Below are positions 33,144 through 39,531 of a stretch of DNA of 64,000 nt, one piece after another. Within the stretch, counting starts at the first letter, position 1; every line of letters starts with the position of its first letter. Origin of the DNA: Bacillota bacterium (GTDB taxonomy: Bacteria > Bacillota > Bacilli > Paenibacillales > Paenibacillaceae); assembly GCA_023391635.1 (NCBI GenBank), contig JAEWAQ010000003.1, positions 62,001-126,000 of the forward strand, read 5' to 3'. The notes under the pieces are model-generated. The model did no database searches, had not been told where the DNA came from, and saw only the letters and a list, made by a program, of their open reading frames with translations. The position numbers and the translations under genes are program-made.

Positions 33144-33275
33144 GTGGGCTACGGTGTTGGAGGCGTCGGAGGTGCTGGATGCGGCGTCGGATACGGCGGA
33201 ATGGGCGGTGCCGCATTCGCGCTCGTCATCTTCGTTCTGCTCGTAATCATTTTGCGTGCGGGTGTGTTCGTGTAA
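33144..33275 (+). CDS. YjcZ-family sporulation microprotein
   Basis: 43 residues from GTG 33144 (AAGGTGG seven bases before). A Gly/Val/Tyr-rich head (GYGVGGVGGAGCGVGYGG) and a hydrophobic segment AAFALVIFVLLVIILRAGVF. The membrane segment is nearly identical to that of the converging gene at 33529. Preceded by a sigma-K-like promoter and followed by a terminator. Confidence 0.83.
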   Translation: MGYGVGGVGGAGCGVGYGGMGGAAFALVIFVLLVIILRAGVFV

Positions 33276-33299
33276 GCAAGGCCGTTCGGCAACCGCGGG

Positions 33300-33322
33300 C
33301 GCCGGGATTCCGGCGTCTTTTT
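33300..33322 (+). terminator. terminator after the + strand YjcZ gene
   Basis: CGCCGG (33300-33305) pairs with CCGGCG (33310-33315), tetraloop GATT, then TCTTTTTC. Confidence 0.75.
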
Positions 33323-33341
33323 CATATGTCCGCCATATGCG

Positions 33342-33370
33342 AAAAAACCTTGCCGGCGTGCGGCAAGGTT
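33342..33370 (-). terminator. terminator of the minus strand YjcZ gene and gerP transcript
   Basis: AACCTTGCCG (33346-33355) pairs with CGGCAAGGTT (33361-33370), five-base loop; on the minus strand it is followed by six T residues. Confidence 0.85.
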
Positions 33371-33397
33371 ATTCGGGGATTGTCGATCCGCGTCAGA

Positions 33398-33529
33398 TCA
33401 GATCCAGCCGGCCCGAAGGATGATGACGAGAAGGACGAACATCACGAGCGCGAATGCTGCTGCATTCATGCCATAGCCATAGCCGGGATGATGACATTCC
33501 GCGGCGACGCCTGCAACCGGGTAACCCAT
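33398..33529 (-). CDS. YjcZ-family sporulation microprotein
   Basis: 43 residues. Head GYPVAGVAAECHHPGYGYGM and hydrophobic segment AAFALVMFVLLVIILRAGWI. AAGGGAGGG precedes the ATG. A near sigma-K -10 (CATATGCTG on the minus strand, about 33585-33577) lies upstream. It stands directly after gerPE, at the place where gerPF usually stands, and converges on a sister gene with which it shares the membrane segment. Confidence 0.82.
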   Translation of the reverse strand: MGYPVAGVAAECHHPGYGYGMNAAAFALVMFVLLVIILRAGWI

Positions 33530-33632
33530 CGTGTAGCCCTCCCTTATGCGAGATTTGTGATGTTTGGATCACAATATCAGCATATGGCCGTACGCATGCG
33601 CCTTCCTGTGCGTTTGCACCCTTACCCTCCGC

Positions 33633-34037
33633 CTATTGTGAGGTGAAAGGCGGCGGCTGCGCGGCTTCGGAGTTGAATTGCCGTATATGCAAGATTCTGG
33701 ATTCAGCCGTATATCGATCCACATAGCCTGCTTGAAAATAGGAGGATGCGCGAATGGCAATCACGCGCACGGCGCCTACATAAATGGGGCTCCCATGGCT
33801 GCGGCTGACCAGAATGCCATCATCCGGCCATTGGATTCTAGGCAGCGGCAAGGAGAAGATCGGGTACGAGGCGAATCTCGTCTCATCGCCGTGGAAGTTC
33901 GGAATCTGGCGCTGCAGGGCGATTGCGAAGTCTATCGTATCGGAGTCGAAAGTGTCCCCGAACTGCACGATACAGGCATCGTCTGCTGTATTTATCTTTA
34001 CTTCTCCGATCACGGAAAAGCGGCTTGGGTCCGTCAT
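33633..34037 (-). CDS. gerPE: spore germination protein GerPE
   Basis: 134 residues, normal for GerPE. FSVIGEVKINTADDACIVQFGDT at the N-terminus and a QIPNFHGDE...FPLPRIQW-type middle (here FSLPLPRIQWPDD) are GerPE features. The gerP products act in spore-coat permeability so that germinants reach the inner membrane. ATG 34037 overlaps the gerPD stop by four bases. Last gerP gene here; no gerPF follows in the operon. Confidence 0.85.
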   Translation of the reverse strand: MTDPSRFSVIGEVKINTADDACIVQFGDTFDSDTIDFAIALQRQIPNFHGDETRFASYPIFSLPLPRIQWPDDGILVSRSHGSPIYVGAVRVIAIRASSYFQAGYVDRYTAESRILHIRQFNSEAAQPPPFTSQ

Positions 34038-34240
34038 ACGATGTCTTCCCTGGGAAGCTGCGGCAGTGGAGCCATCGGACCTACAATGATTGATTCGGGC
34101 GGGGTGTCAAAATACGAATAGAGCGTCATCTTGTCCGTATCGCCAATCATGACCGACGATGAACTGACAACGCCGATAACGCGGATCACGCCGACGTAGA
34201 CGGGACCGTTCGTCACCTCAAGCCTTATCGGATCGCTCAA
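34034..34240 (-). CDS. gerPD: spore germination protein GerPD
   Basis: About 68 residues from TTG 34240, six bases after GGAGGGG. RLEVTNGPVYVGVIRVIGVVSSS followed by SSVMIGDTDKMTLYSYFDTP match GerPD (strand pairs with a G-D-T-x-x turn). Overlaps gerPC by four bases and gerPE by four bases, so translation is tightly coupled. The longer open frame upstream is inside gerPC. Confidence 0.82.
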   Translation of the reverse strand: MSDPIRLEVTNGPVYVGVIRVIGVVSSSSVMIGDTDKMTLYSYFDTPPESIIVGPMAPLPQLPREDIV

Positions 34241-34905
34241 GACGATGCCCCTCCTTGACCTTTCGTTCTTTTGATCCATTTGTCCATATAGGAGGTCAGG
34301 GCGTCGTGGATATCCCGTGCCGTCCTGTCGATAACCGACTGCCGCCAAACCCGCCTTTCCTGCTCCGCTCCGACGGGCGGATAAGGCGATATCCGAGCAT
34401 AGTAATGAACGCGTTCCTTCAATTGTCCTTTCACGTCGGCGAGCAGCCGAAGCCGATGGGCTTCATCCAGCATGACGCCGAATTGCTGCTCCAATCCGGA
34501 CAAGATGGCTGGCGCTTCCTGGTCCACATAGGTTTCCATCTGCTGGGTAAGCTCGCTGAACGGACGATCCGCCGATTCGGTTCCCGCTGCCGCCGGGCCG
34601 GTCTGAGTCCACTGGTTCTGAGGGGTTTCCAGCGAATCGATGCCCTGGGCGCCTTGCGGAGAAAGCCCGACGTTGAGCGTGCCTTTCAATTCGTTCACTT
34701 TCAATTGATCGAAGTGATATTCGACATGCATCGGCGCCCTGTTTTTAATTTCCTCAAGCAAGCGTTCCGCTTGATCCAGCCGCTCCGATAACCGATTCAC
34801 TTTTTGTTCCGCTTGGGAGAGACGCTGCGTAAGATCGGCTCCTTCGGGCAACGGAAAGGGGTAGTGGTAAGAGACGGGGGAAGTCCAATTCCATTCGGCA
34901 GGCAT
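34237..34905 (-). CDS. gerPC: spore germination protein GerPC
   Basis: 222 residues. A heptad-rich helix (about 25-65, LTQRLSQAEQKVNRLSERLD), then the GerPC core HVEYHFDQLKVNELKGTLNVGL, and a helical C-terminal half (EQQFGVMLDEAHR, SYMDKWIKRTK). ATG 34905 follows GAGGAG. GerPC is needed with the other GerP proteins for normal germinant access; the Bacillus protein forms long coiled coils. Length and order in the operon agree with the family. Confidence 0.88.
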   Translation of the reverse strand: MPAEWNWTSPVSYHYPFPLPEGADLTQRLSQAEQKVNRLSERLDQAERLLEEIKNRAPMHVEYHFDQLKVNELKGTLNVGLSPQGAQGIDSLETPQNQWTQTGPAAAGTESADRPFSELTQQMETYVDQEAPAILSGLEQQFGVMLDEAHRLRLLADVKGQLKERVHYYARISPYPPVGAEQERRVWRQSVIDRTARDIHDALTSYMDKWIKRTKGQGGASS

Positions 34906-34919
34906 CTTGATATCTCCTC

Positions 34920-35132
34920 TCAGGACGGATTCGGAAGGCGGACAAGCGATACTTCCTGCTGCGCCAACAACGGAATCAACGGCGGTGCGGGAGCTGTAAA
35001 GCCTCCAGTATTGTACAGCTGCGCAAGCGACCGAATGCTGCCCGCGCTGCCGATCTGGAGCACGGAGGCATTGGTAACGGCATCGACGCGGATATAGTTG
35101 ATGGTAATGTTCTGATAGATGCTCATATTCAT
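34920..35132 (-). CDS. gerPB: spore germination protein GerPB
   Basis: 70 residues. MSIYQNITINYIRVDAVTNASVLQIGSAG is cut here to its parts: YQNITINYIRVDAV, then SVLQIGSAG, the GerPB start. The C-terminus is Pro-rich (PAPPLIPLLAQQ). ATG 35132 overlaps the end of gerPA by four bases. Two Met codons (residues 1 and 3) are possible starts. Confidence 0.85.
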   Translation of the reverse strand: MNMSIYQNITINYIRVDAVTNASVLQIGSAGSIRSLAQLYNTGGFTAPAPPLIPLLAQQEVSLVRLPNPS

Positions 35133-35374
35133 AGGACAGCACCTCCCGCGCCGCCGAACGGTTGGTTATAGGTCGAATCTTGCACATCGGGGTCCAGCGT
35201 ATTCGTTGAACTGATCGCATTTTTCGTAAGGGAGGCATCGCCAGTCAGGAACGAGCCGGCGCCTGCATAGGTTTTGGAAGTGCTGGCGGGCCTTATTTGC
35301 AAGGCGTCGCCGAATTGGACAACGGCGCTGGTTGCCACGTTTAGTATTTTGACGGCACCGACAATGCTTGGCAT
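35129..35374 (-). CDS. gerPA: spore germination protein GerPA
   Basis: 81 residues, MPSIVGAVKILNVATSAVVQ at the N-terminus, then FGDALQIRPASTSKTYAG and GAGSFLTGDASLTKNAISST, followed by LDPDVQDS. This is the typical GerPA/PF sequence. AAAGGAG lies before ATG 35374; a long upstream frame is not used. First gene of gerPA-PB-PC-PD-PE with a sigma-K-like promoter upstream. Confidence 0.9.
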   Translation of the reverse strand: MPSIVGAVKILNVATSAVVQFGDALQIRPASTSKTYAGAGSFLTGDASLTKNAISSTNTLDPDVQDSTYNQPFGGAGGAVL

Positions 35375-35408
35375 GGGCTCAACGACTCCTTTAACAGGGT
35401 CTTTCGTC

Positions 35409-35436
35409 CATTCTATGTCGATGAGCGCCCAGAGGT
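35409..35436 (-). promoter_or_regulatory. sigma-K-like promoter of the gerP operon
   Basis: On the minus strand AC (35436-35435), 17-base spacer, CATAGAATG (35417-35409), one mismatch from CATANNNTA. It lies 35 bases before gerPA. In Bacillus gerP is a sigma-K operon, so the placement fits. Confidence 0.5.
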
Positions 35437-35450
35437 TCGGTTCCCCGCTC

Positions 35451-35477
35451 ACGCATGCCCAATTTAGGCATACGATA
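35451..35477 (+). promoter_or_regulatory. sigma-K-like promoter of the Hsp20-like gene
   Basis: AC (35451-35452), 16-base spacer, CATACGATA (35469-35477), exact -10 match. It faces away from the gerP promoter in the same 130-base interval. Confidence 0.6.
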
Positions 35478-35506
35478 AGTGAAGATGATCGGATGGGGGT
35501 GCGGGG

Positions 35507-35968
35507 ATGACGAACTTTTTCGGAAGCGGTCCGATGCCGGACTGGAAAGAGATCAGGGAATTGCTGGGCAAGGATTTTCCTTGGCATCTTGCGGAGAAGT
35601 GGGATCAGATGAGAGACGGCGATTGGATGGATCGGATCATCAGCAAACTGGCCCAAGAACACCGGGAGGAATCGGCTCAAACGCCGGTCAATTCCTTGTT
35701 GAAAATCGAAACGGTCAAGCAAGCGAAAAAAATACTCATTTCTTTCCATCTGCCCAAAAGCGTAAATTTGCAAAATTTGCGAATGTACGCCGTTTCGGAT
35801 CGACTGAGAATTGCGGGATTGCCGGAAGGACGTACGCAGAGCTTGCATTTTCCATGTCCCATCTATCCGAAAACAGGAAAGGCCACCTTACACGATCGGA
35901 AAATGCTGATCGAATTTCGCCGCAGACCGGTGGACAAGGAGGAAGTGGAATTGTTTATCCAACCGTAA
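35507..35968 (+). CDS. Hsp20-like spore-cluster protein (copy 4, divergent)
   Basis: 153 residues. PDWKEIRELLGKDFPW near the N-terminus pairs it with the protein at 28897 (MDWKEFQKSLMKQIPF). Crystallin-like strands in the C-terminal half: KILISFHLPKSVNLQNLRMY, DRLRIAGLPE, KMLIEFRRRP. The alpha-crystallin motif is partial. Divergent from gerPA with face-to-face sigma-K-like promoters, so it should be expressed in the mother cell late in sporulation. ATG after GGGGGTGCGGGG. Confidence 0.68.
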   Translation: MTNFFGSGPMPDWKEIRELLGKDFPWHLAEKWDQMRDGDWMDRIISKLAQEHREESAQTPVNSLLKIETVKQAKKILISFHLPKSVNLQNLRMYAVSDRLRIAGLPEGRTQSLHFPCPIYPKTGKATLHDRKMLIEFRRRPVDKEEVELFIQP

Positions 35969-35979
35969 ACGCGTATAAT
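35951..35979 (+). promoter_or_regulatory. sigma-A promoter of the small membrane protein-zur-yidD unit
   Basis: TTGTTT (35951-35956), 17-base spacer, TATAAT (35974-35979), 41 bases before the first start codon. Confidence 0.65.
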
Positions 35980-36020
35980 AGTAGCCATAAAGCGACACGG
36001 TTGTAGAGGAGAATGACAGC

Positions 36021-36221
36021 ATGTCATTGGTTGACGTTTCGGGTGTACCGTTGTCTCTGTTCATTACCGGCGTTGTGTTTATTCTGCTGATCGGTTCGTT
36101 TCTTAGCCTCGGCGTCTTGCGGTTGTTCCAACTGCGCAGAAAGCAGGGAGGATTGTTCCTCGGACTTGCCGCATTGTCGCTTGTCGGATTGATCGTCAGC
36201 GTGAATACGTGGTTCGTATAA
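36021..36221 (+). CDS. small two-helix membrane protein
   Basis: 66 residues with two hydrophobic segments (SLFITGVVFILLIGSFLSLG and GLFLGLAALSLVGLIVSV) joined by a basic loop, RLFQLRRKQGG. AGAGGAG precedes the ATG. It is 19 bases before zur and probably co-transcribed with it from the TTGTTT/TATAAT promoter. I do not recognise the family. Confidence 0.72.
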   Translation: MSLVDVSGVPLSLFITGVVFILLIGSFLSLGVLRLFQLRRKQGGLFLGLAALSLVGLIVSVNTWFV

Positions 36222-36240
36222 GGAGAGCGGGAGGATACCC

Positions 36241-36693
36241 ATGGGAGATACGCAGCGAATCGTGCGCCGAATGTCGGACAGCGGGCTTCGGATTACGGAG
36301 CAGCGTCGGACGCTTGCCCGGCTGTTCTCGGACGCTTCCGGGTATTTGACGCCGAAGGACGTATACGAACATATGCAGCGGTTCTATTCCGGTCTCAGTT
36401 TCGATACGGTCTATCGCAATTTGCGGGTGATGCTCGATCTGGGCATCGTGGAGCAATTCATCTTCGAAGAGGGCGTCAAATTCAAGCTGAGCTGCGAGGA
36501 ACCGCACCACCACCATCATATGATCTGCCTGCAATGCGAGAAGACGCTGCCGATCCGCTCTTGTCCGATGCCGGATACGCATGTTCCGGGCGGCTTTCGG
36601 GTCGTCAAACACAAGTTCGAGGTGTACGGCTATTGTCCGGCGTGCCAGGAGACGGGCGTGCAGGCGGAGCGGGTAGGGGCGTCGTCGCGATGA
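36241..36693 (+). CDS. zur: Fur-family regulator, probable zinc regulator Zur
   Basis: 150 residues. Winged helix (about 15-85: LRITEQRRTLARLFSDASGY, FDTVYRNLRVMLDLG), the His-rich EEPHHHHHMIC metal region, and two CxxC pairs, CLQCEKT and CPACQE, for the structural zinc. Fur family is certain. Zur is preferred to Fur or PerR because a zinc importer with a Zur-type operator at its promoter lies 3 kb downstream, and because zur and yidD-like neighbours occur together in related genomes (the latter inference). GAGAGCGGGAGG precedes the ATG. Confidence 0.82.
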   Translation: MGDTQRIVRRMSDSGLRITEQRRTLARLFSDASGYLTPKDVYEHMQRFYSGLSFDTVYRNLRVMLDLGIVEQFIFEEGVKFKLSCEEPHHHHHMICLQCEKTLPIRSCPMPDTHVPGGFRVVKHKFEVYGYCPACQETGVQAERVGASSR

Positions 36694-36956
36694 TCGTCAA
36701 GCGATCGGTTCAGGCGCCTATTCGGTTCTACCGGAAGTTCATTTCTCCACTGAAGCCGCCGACTTGCCGGTTCGCGCCGACTTGCTCGGCGTATGCGCTT
36801 GAAGCGATCGAAGTGCATGGGGCGTTGAAAGGCACTTACTTGGCGGCGAAGCGGATCTGCAAGTGCCATCCATTCCATCCCGGGGGTTTCGACCCGGTGC
36901 CGCCCCGCAACGGCGAGAAATCGGAGCGTCCGGGGAAGGACAAGCAGGGCGCTTGA
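36690..36956 (+). CDS. yidD: membrane protein insertion efficiency factor YidD
   Basis: 88 residues. IRFYRKFISPLKPPTCRFAP, then TCSAYALEAIEVHGALKG and the CHPFHPGGFDPVP motif are diagnostic of YidD. It assists YidC-dependent membrane insertion at the inner leaflet. ATG 36690 overlaps the zur stop (ATGA). The metG promoter begins at its stop codon. Confidence 0.93.
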   Translation: MIVKRSVQAPIRFYRKFISPLKPPTCRFAPTCSAYALEAIEVHGALKGTYLAAKRICKCHPFHPGGFDPVPPRNGEKSERPGKDKQGA

Positions 36957-36981
36957 CACGGCTTCGCGGCTCGGTTATATT
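36953..36981 (+). promoter_or_regulatory. sigma-A promoter of the metG T-box transcript
   Basis: TTGACA (36953-36958), 17-base spacer, TATATT (36976-36981): near-consensus. Transcription would begin close to 36988, at the start of the T-box leader. Confidence 0.8.
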
Positions 36982-36987
36982 GTGGGG

Positions 36988-37290
36988 AATCCATATCGAT
37001 GTTCCTGTGAGAGGATAAGTACGAGGCGATCGCCTATTCCAGAGAGCCGGGGGAGCTGCGAACCGGCATGGGACGGCTTCGGAAGATGGTCCTGGAGGAT
37101 CCGGTTTCGAGTGCGGACGCGGCGCATGCGTTGTTGTCGGTATAAGGGATCGGCGCGGCGTCCGGCGTTAACGGATTCGGTCGGATCGACCGGCAGAGCT
37201 GTCATTCGCGAGAATGACGGGAATTTGGGTGGTAACGCGTGAGCTGGCAGCTCTCGTCCCATGCGGGCGGGAGCTTTTTATTATGCGGTT
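36988..37290 (+). ncRNA. T-box leader of metG with methionine specifier
   Basis: Leader of about 300 bases without a gene. Stem I features: AAGTA near 37017, AGAGAGC near 37041, and on the returning strand GGAAG followed by ATG (37086-37088), the probable specifier codon for methionine. The T-box core is AATTTGGGTGGTAACGCG (37222-37239), close to the consensus AANNTGGGTGGNACCRCG. The terminator is GCTCTCGTCCC (37250-37260) with GGGCGGGAGC (37265-37274) and five T residues. Uncharged tRNA-Met should pair with it and permit metG transcription. Confidence 0.88.
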
Positions 37291-37315
37291 TTACAGAAAA
37301 GAAAGGATGACGAAC

Positions 37316-39364
37316 ATGACAGACAAGAGTGGACCAGATCGTACGTTTTATTTGACGACTCCGATCTATTATCCGAGCGACAAGCTGCACATCGGGCATG
37401 CCTACACGACGGTGGCGGGGGACGCCATGGCGCGCTACAAGCGGCTTCGCGGCTTCGACGTGCGATACTTGACCGGGACCGACGAGCACGGGCAGAAGAT
37501 CGAGCGCAAGGCCAAGGAAGCGGGCAAGACGCCGCAGCAATTCGTCGATGACATCGTCGTCGGTATCCAGGAATTGTGGCGTAAGCTGGAAATATCGCAC
37601 GATGATTTCATCCGCACGACCGAGTCGAGGCATAAGGCGTCCGTAGAGAAGATCTTCGCGCAATTGCTCGAACAGGGCGATATTTACAAGGGGACTTACG
37701 AGGGCTGGTATTGCACGCCTGACGAAGCGTTCTTCCTTGAGCGTCAGCTCGTAGACGGCAAATGCCCGGATTGCGGCCGCGCGGTGGAATGGGTGCAGGA
37801 GGAGAGCTACTTCTTCCGCATGAGCAAGTACGCCGATCGGCTGCTCGCCTACTATGAAGAGCATCCGGAGTTCATCCAGCCGGAGTCGCGCAAGACCGAG
37901 ATGATCAACAATTTCATCAAGCCGGGACTCGAGGATCTTGCAGTTTCCCGGACGACGTTCGATTGGGGCATTCCGGTGCACGGCGATCCTAAGCATGTCA
38001 TCTATGTATGGATCGATGCGTTATCCAACTACATTACGGCGCTGGGGTATGGGGCGGATGAAGACGCGTTGTATCTGCGGTATTGGCCGGCTGACGTGCA
38101 TCTGGTCGGCAAGGAGATCGTCCGGTTCCACGTGATCTATTGGCCGATCATGCTGATGGCGCTCGGACTGCCGCTGCCGAAGAAGGTGTTTGCGCACGGA
38201 TGGCTGCTCATGAAAGACGGGAAGATGTCCAAATCCAAAGGCAATGTCGTTGATCCCGTTACCTTGATTGACCGATACGGCTTGGATGCCCTGCGGTATT
38301 ACTTGATGCGGGAAGTGCCGTTCGGCGCGGACGGGACGTTTACGCCGGAAGGATTCGTGGAGCGAATCAACTACGATCTGGCGAACGATCTGGGGAACCT
38401 GCTGAACCGGACCGTGGCTATGATTGACAAGTATTTCGGCGGCGAAGTGCCGACGACCGGACTCGGCTCGACTCCGTACGATGCCGATCTGGAGTCGCTT
38501 GCGGCGCAGACCGTCCTGAAAGTGGAAGAGGCGATGGAAAACATGGAATTTTCCGTCGCGCTGACGGCGGTCTGGGCGTTGGTGGGACGGACGAACAAAT
38601 ATATCGACGAAACGCAGCCGTGGGCGCTCGCCAAAGATGAGGCGAACCGTCCGGCGCTCGCGTCGGTCATGGGCCATCTGGCGGAGACGCTGCGGATCGT
38701 CTCGATCCTGATTCAACCGTTCCTGACGCATACGCCGCGGCGGATGTGGGAGCAGCTTGGGCTGTCGGAAGGGGCGCATACAGAGTGGGACTCCTTGAGC
38801 AAGTTCGGCGGCTTCCCTTCCGGTACGCGTGTCCGCAAAGGCGACCCGCTGTTCCCGCGTCTCGAAATGGCTGACGAGATCGCGTGGATCGCCCAGACGA
38901 TGCAGGGCGGGGCGCCGGCAACCGTCGCGGATGCGGCCACAGGATCCGCAGGCAGCGCAACGGCAGCAGGCAGCGCAACAGGAGCCGGAGGCGAATCTGC
39001 GGCTGTTGCGGGAGGAGCGGTTGCTGATTCAGGCTCGAAGCCGGAAATCTCGATCGACGAGTTCGCCCGAGTCGAGCTGCGCGTGGCGCAGGTCATCGCC
39101 TGTGAACCGGTGCCGAAGGCGGATAAGCTGCTCAAGCTGCAACTCGATCTCGGCTTCGAGCAGCGGCAAGTCGTCTCCGGCATCGCCAAGCATTACAAGC
39201 CGGAGGAGCTCGTGGGACGCAAAGTCGTCTGCGTCACGAATCTGAAGCCGGCGAAGCTGCGCGGCGAACTGTCGCAGGGCATGATTCTCGCGGCTTCGCA
39301 AGGCGAGCAGTTGACCGTCGTGACCGTACCGGACAGCATGCCGAATGGCGCCATCGTGAAGTAA
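37316..39364 (+). CDS. metG: methionyl-tRNA synthetase
   Basis: 682 residues. Class I catalytic core with HIGH in DKLHIGHAYTT, zinc-binding Cys in CTPDEAFF...CPDCGR, the KMSKS loop in DGKMSKSKGN, an anticodon-binding helical domain, and a C-terminal tRNA-binding OB domain (about 575-682, FARVELRVAQVIACEPVP, VSGIAKHY). The two parts are joined by an unusual Ala/Gly/Ser-rich linker (about 535-570, AGSATAAGSATGAGG). ATG 37316 follows AAAGGA; the open frame upstream is T-box leader. Charges tRNA-Met. Confidence 0.96.
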   Translation: MTDKSGPDRTFYLTTPIYYPSDKLHIGHAYTTVAGDAMARYKRLRGFDVRYLTGTDEHGQKIERKAKEAGKTPQQFVDDIVVGIQELWRKLEISHDDFIRTTESRHKASVEKIFAQLLEQGDIYKGTYEGWYCTPDEAFFLERQLVDGKCPDCGRAVEWVQEESYFFRMSKYADRLLAYYEEHPEFIQPESRKTEMINNFIKPGLEDLAVSRTTFDWGIPVHGDPKHVIYVWIDALSNYITALGYGADEDALYLRYWPADVHLVGKEIVRFHVIYWPIMLMALGLPLPKKVFAHGWLLMKDGKMSKSKGNVVDPVTLIDRYGLDALRYYLMREVPFGADGTFTPEGFVERINYDLANDLGNLLNRTVAMIDKYFGGEVPTTGLGSTPYDADLESLAAQTVLKVEEAMENMEFSVALTAVWALVGRTNKYIDETQPWALAKDEANRPALASVMGHLAETLRIVSILIQPFLTHTPRRMWEQLGLSEGAHTEWDSLSKFGGFPSGTRVRKGDPLFPRLEMADEIAWIAQTMQGGAPATVADAATGSAGSATAAGSATGAGGESAAVAGGAVADSGSKPEISIDEFARVELRVAQVIACEPVPKADKLLKLQLDLGFEQRQVVSGIAKHYKPEELVGRKVVCVTNLKPAKLRGELSQGMILAASQGEQLTVVTVPDSMPNGAIVK

Positions 39365-39373
39365 GCTTGCGTG

Positions 39374-39414
39374 AAGTGCCGCCAGTTCCCCGCAGAAGGG
39401 AGCTGGCGGCACTT
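39374..39414 (+). terminator. terminator after metG
   Basis: AAGTGCCGCCAG...CCC (39374-39390) pairs with GGG...CTGGCGGCACTT (39398-39414). The stem is long and stable; the T-run is weak. Confidence 0.65.
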
Positions 39415-39474
39415 CGCGCGATGATATAGACGCCGACATCGTCTGTCGCTCGCACCGCCCTTCACAACTCACGG

Positions 39475-39519
39475 TTGACAGTTCCGACACACTCGCCTAT
39501 AATCGTAATAATTTTGATT
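39475..39519 (+). promoter_or_regulatory. znuA promoter with overlapping Zur operator
   Basis: TTGACA (39475-39480), 17-base spacer, TATAAT (39498-39503). Overlapping and following the -10 lies AATCGTAAT-A-ATTTTGATT (39501-39519), a 9-1-9 palindrome matching the Bacillus Zur box in all of the left half and seven of nine bases of the right. Zinc-bound Zur would block the polymerase here. Confidence 0.78.
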
Positions 39520-39531
39520 AGGGAGTATGGC

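Noticed and set aside
37214..37315. Longer metG reading frame starting at 37214
   Set aside because: These codons are part of the T-box core and terminator; the ribosome site and homology support ATG 37316.
38021..38779. 252-residue open frame on the minus strand
   Set aside because: Antisense shadow of metG, rich in Arg, His and Gln as expected for such shadows.
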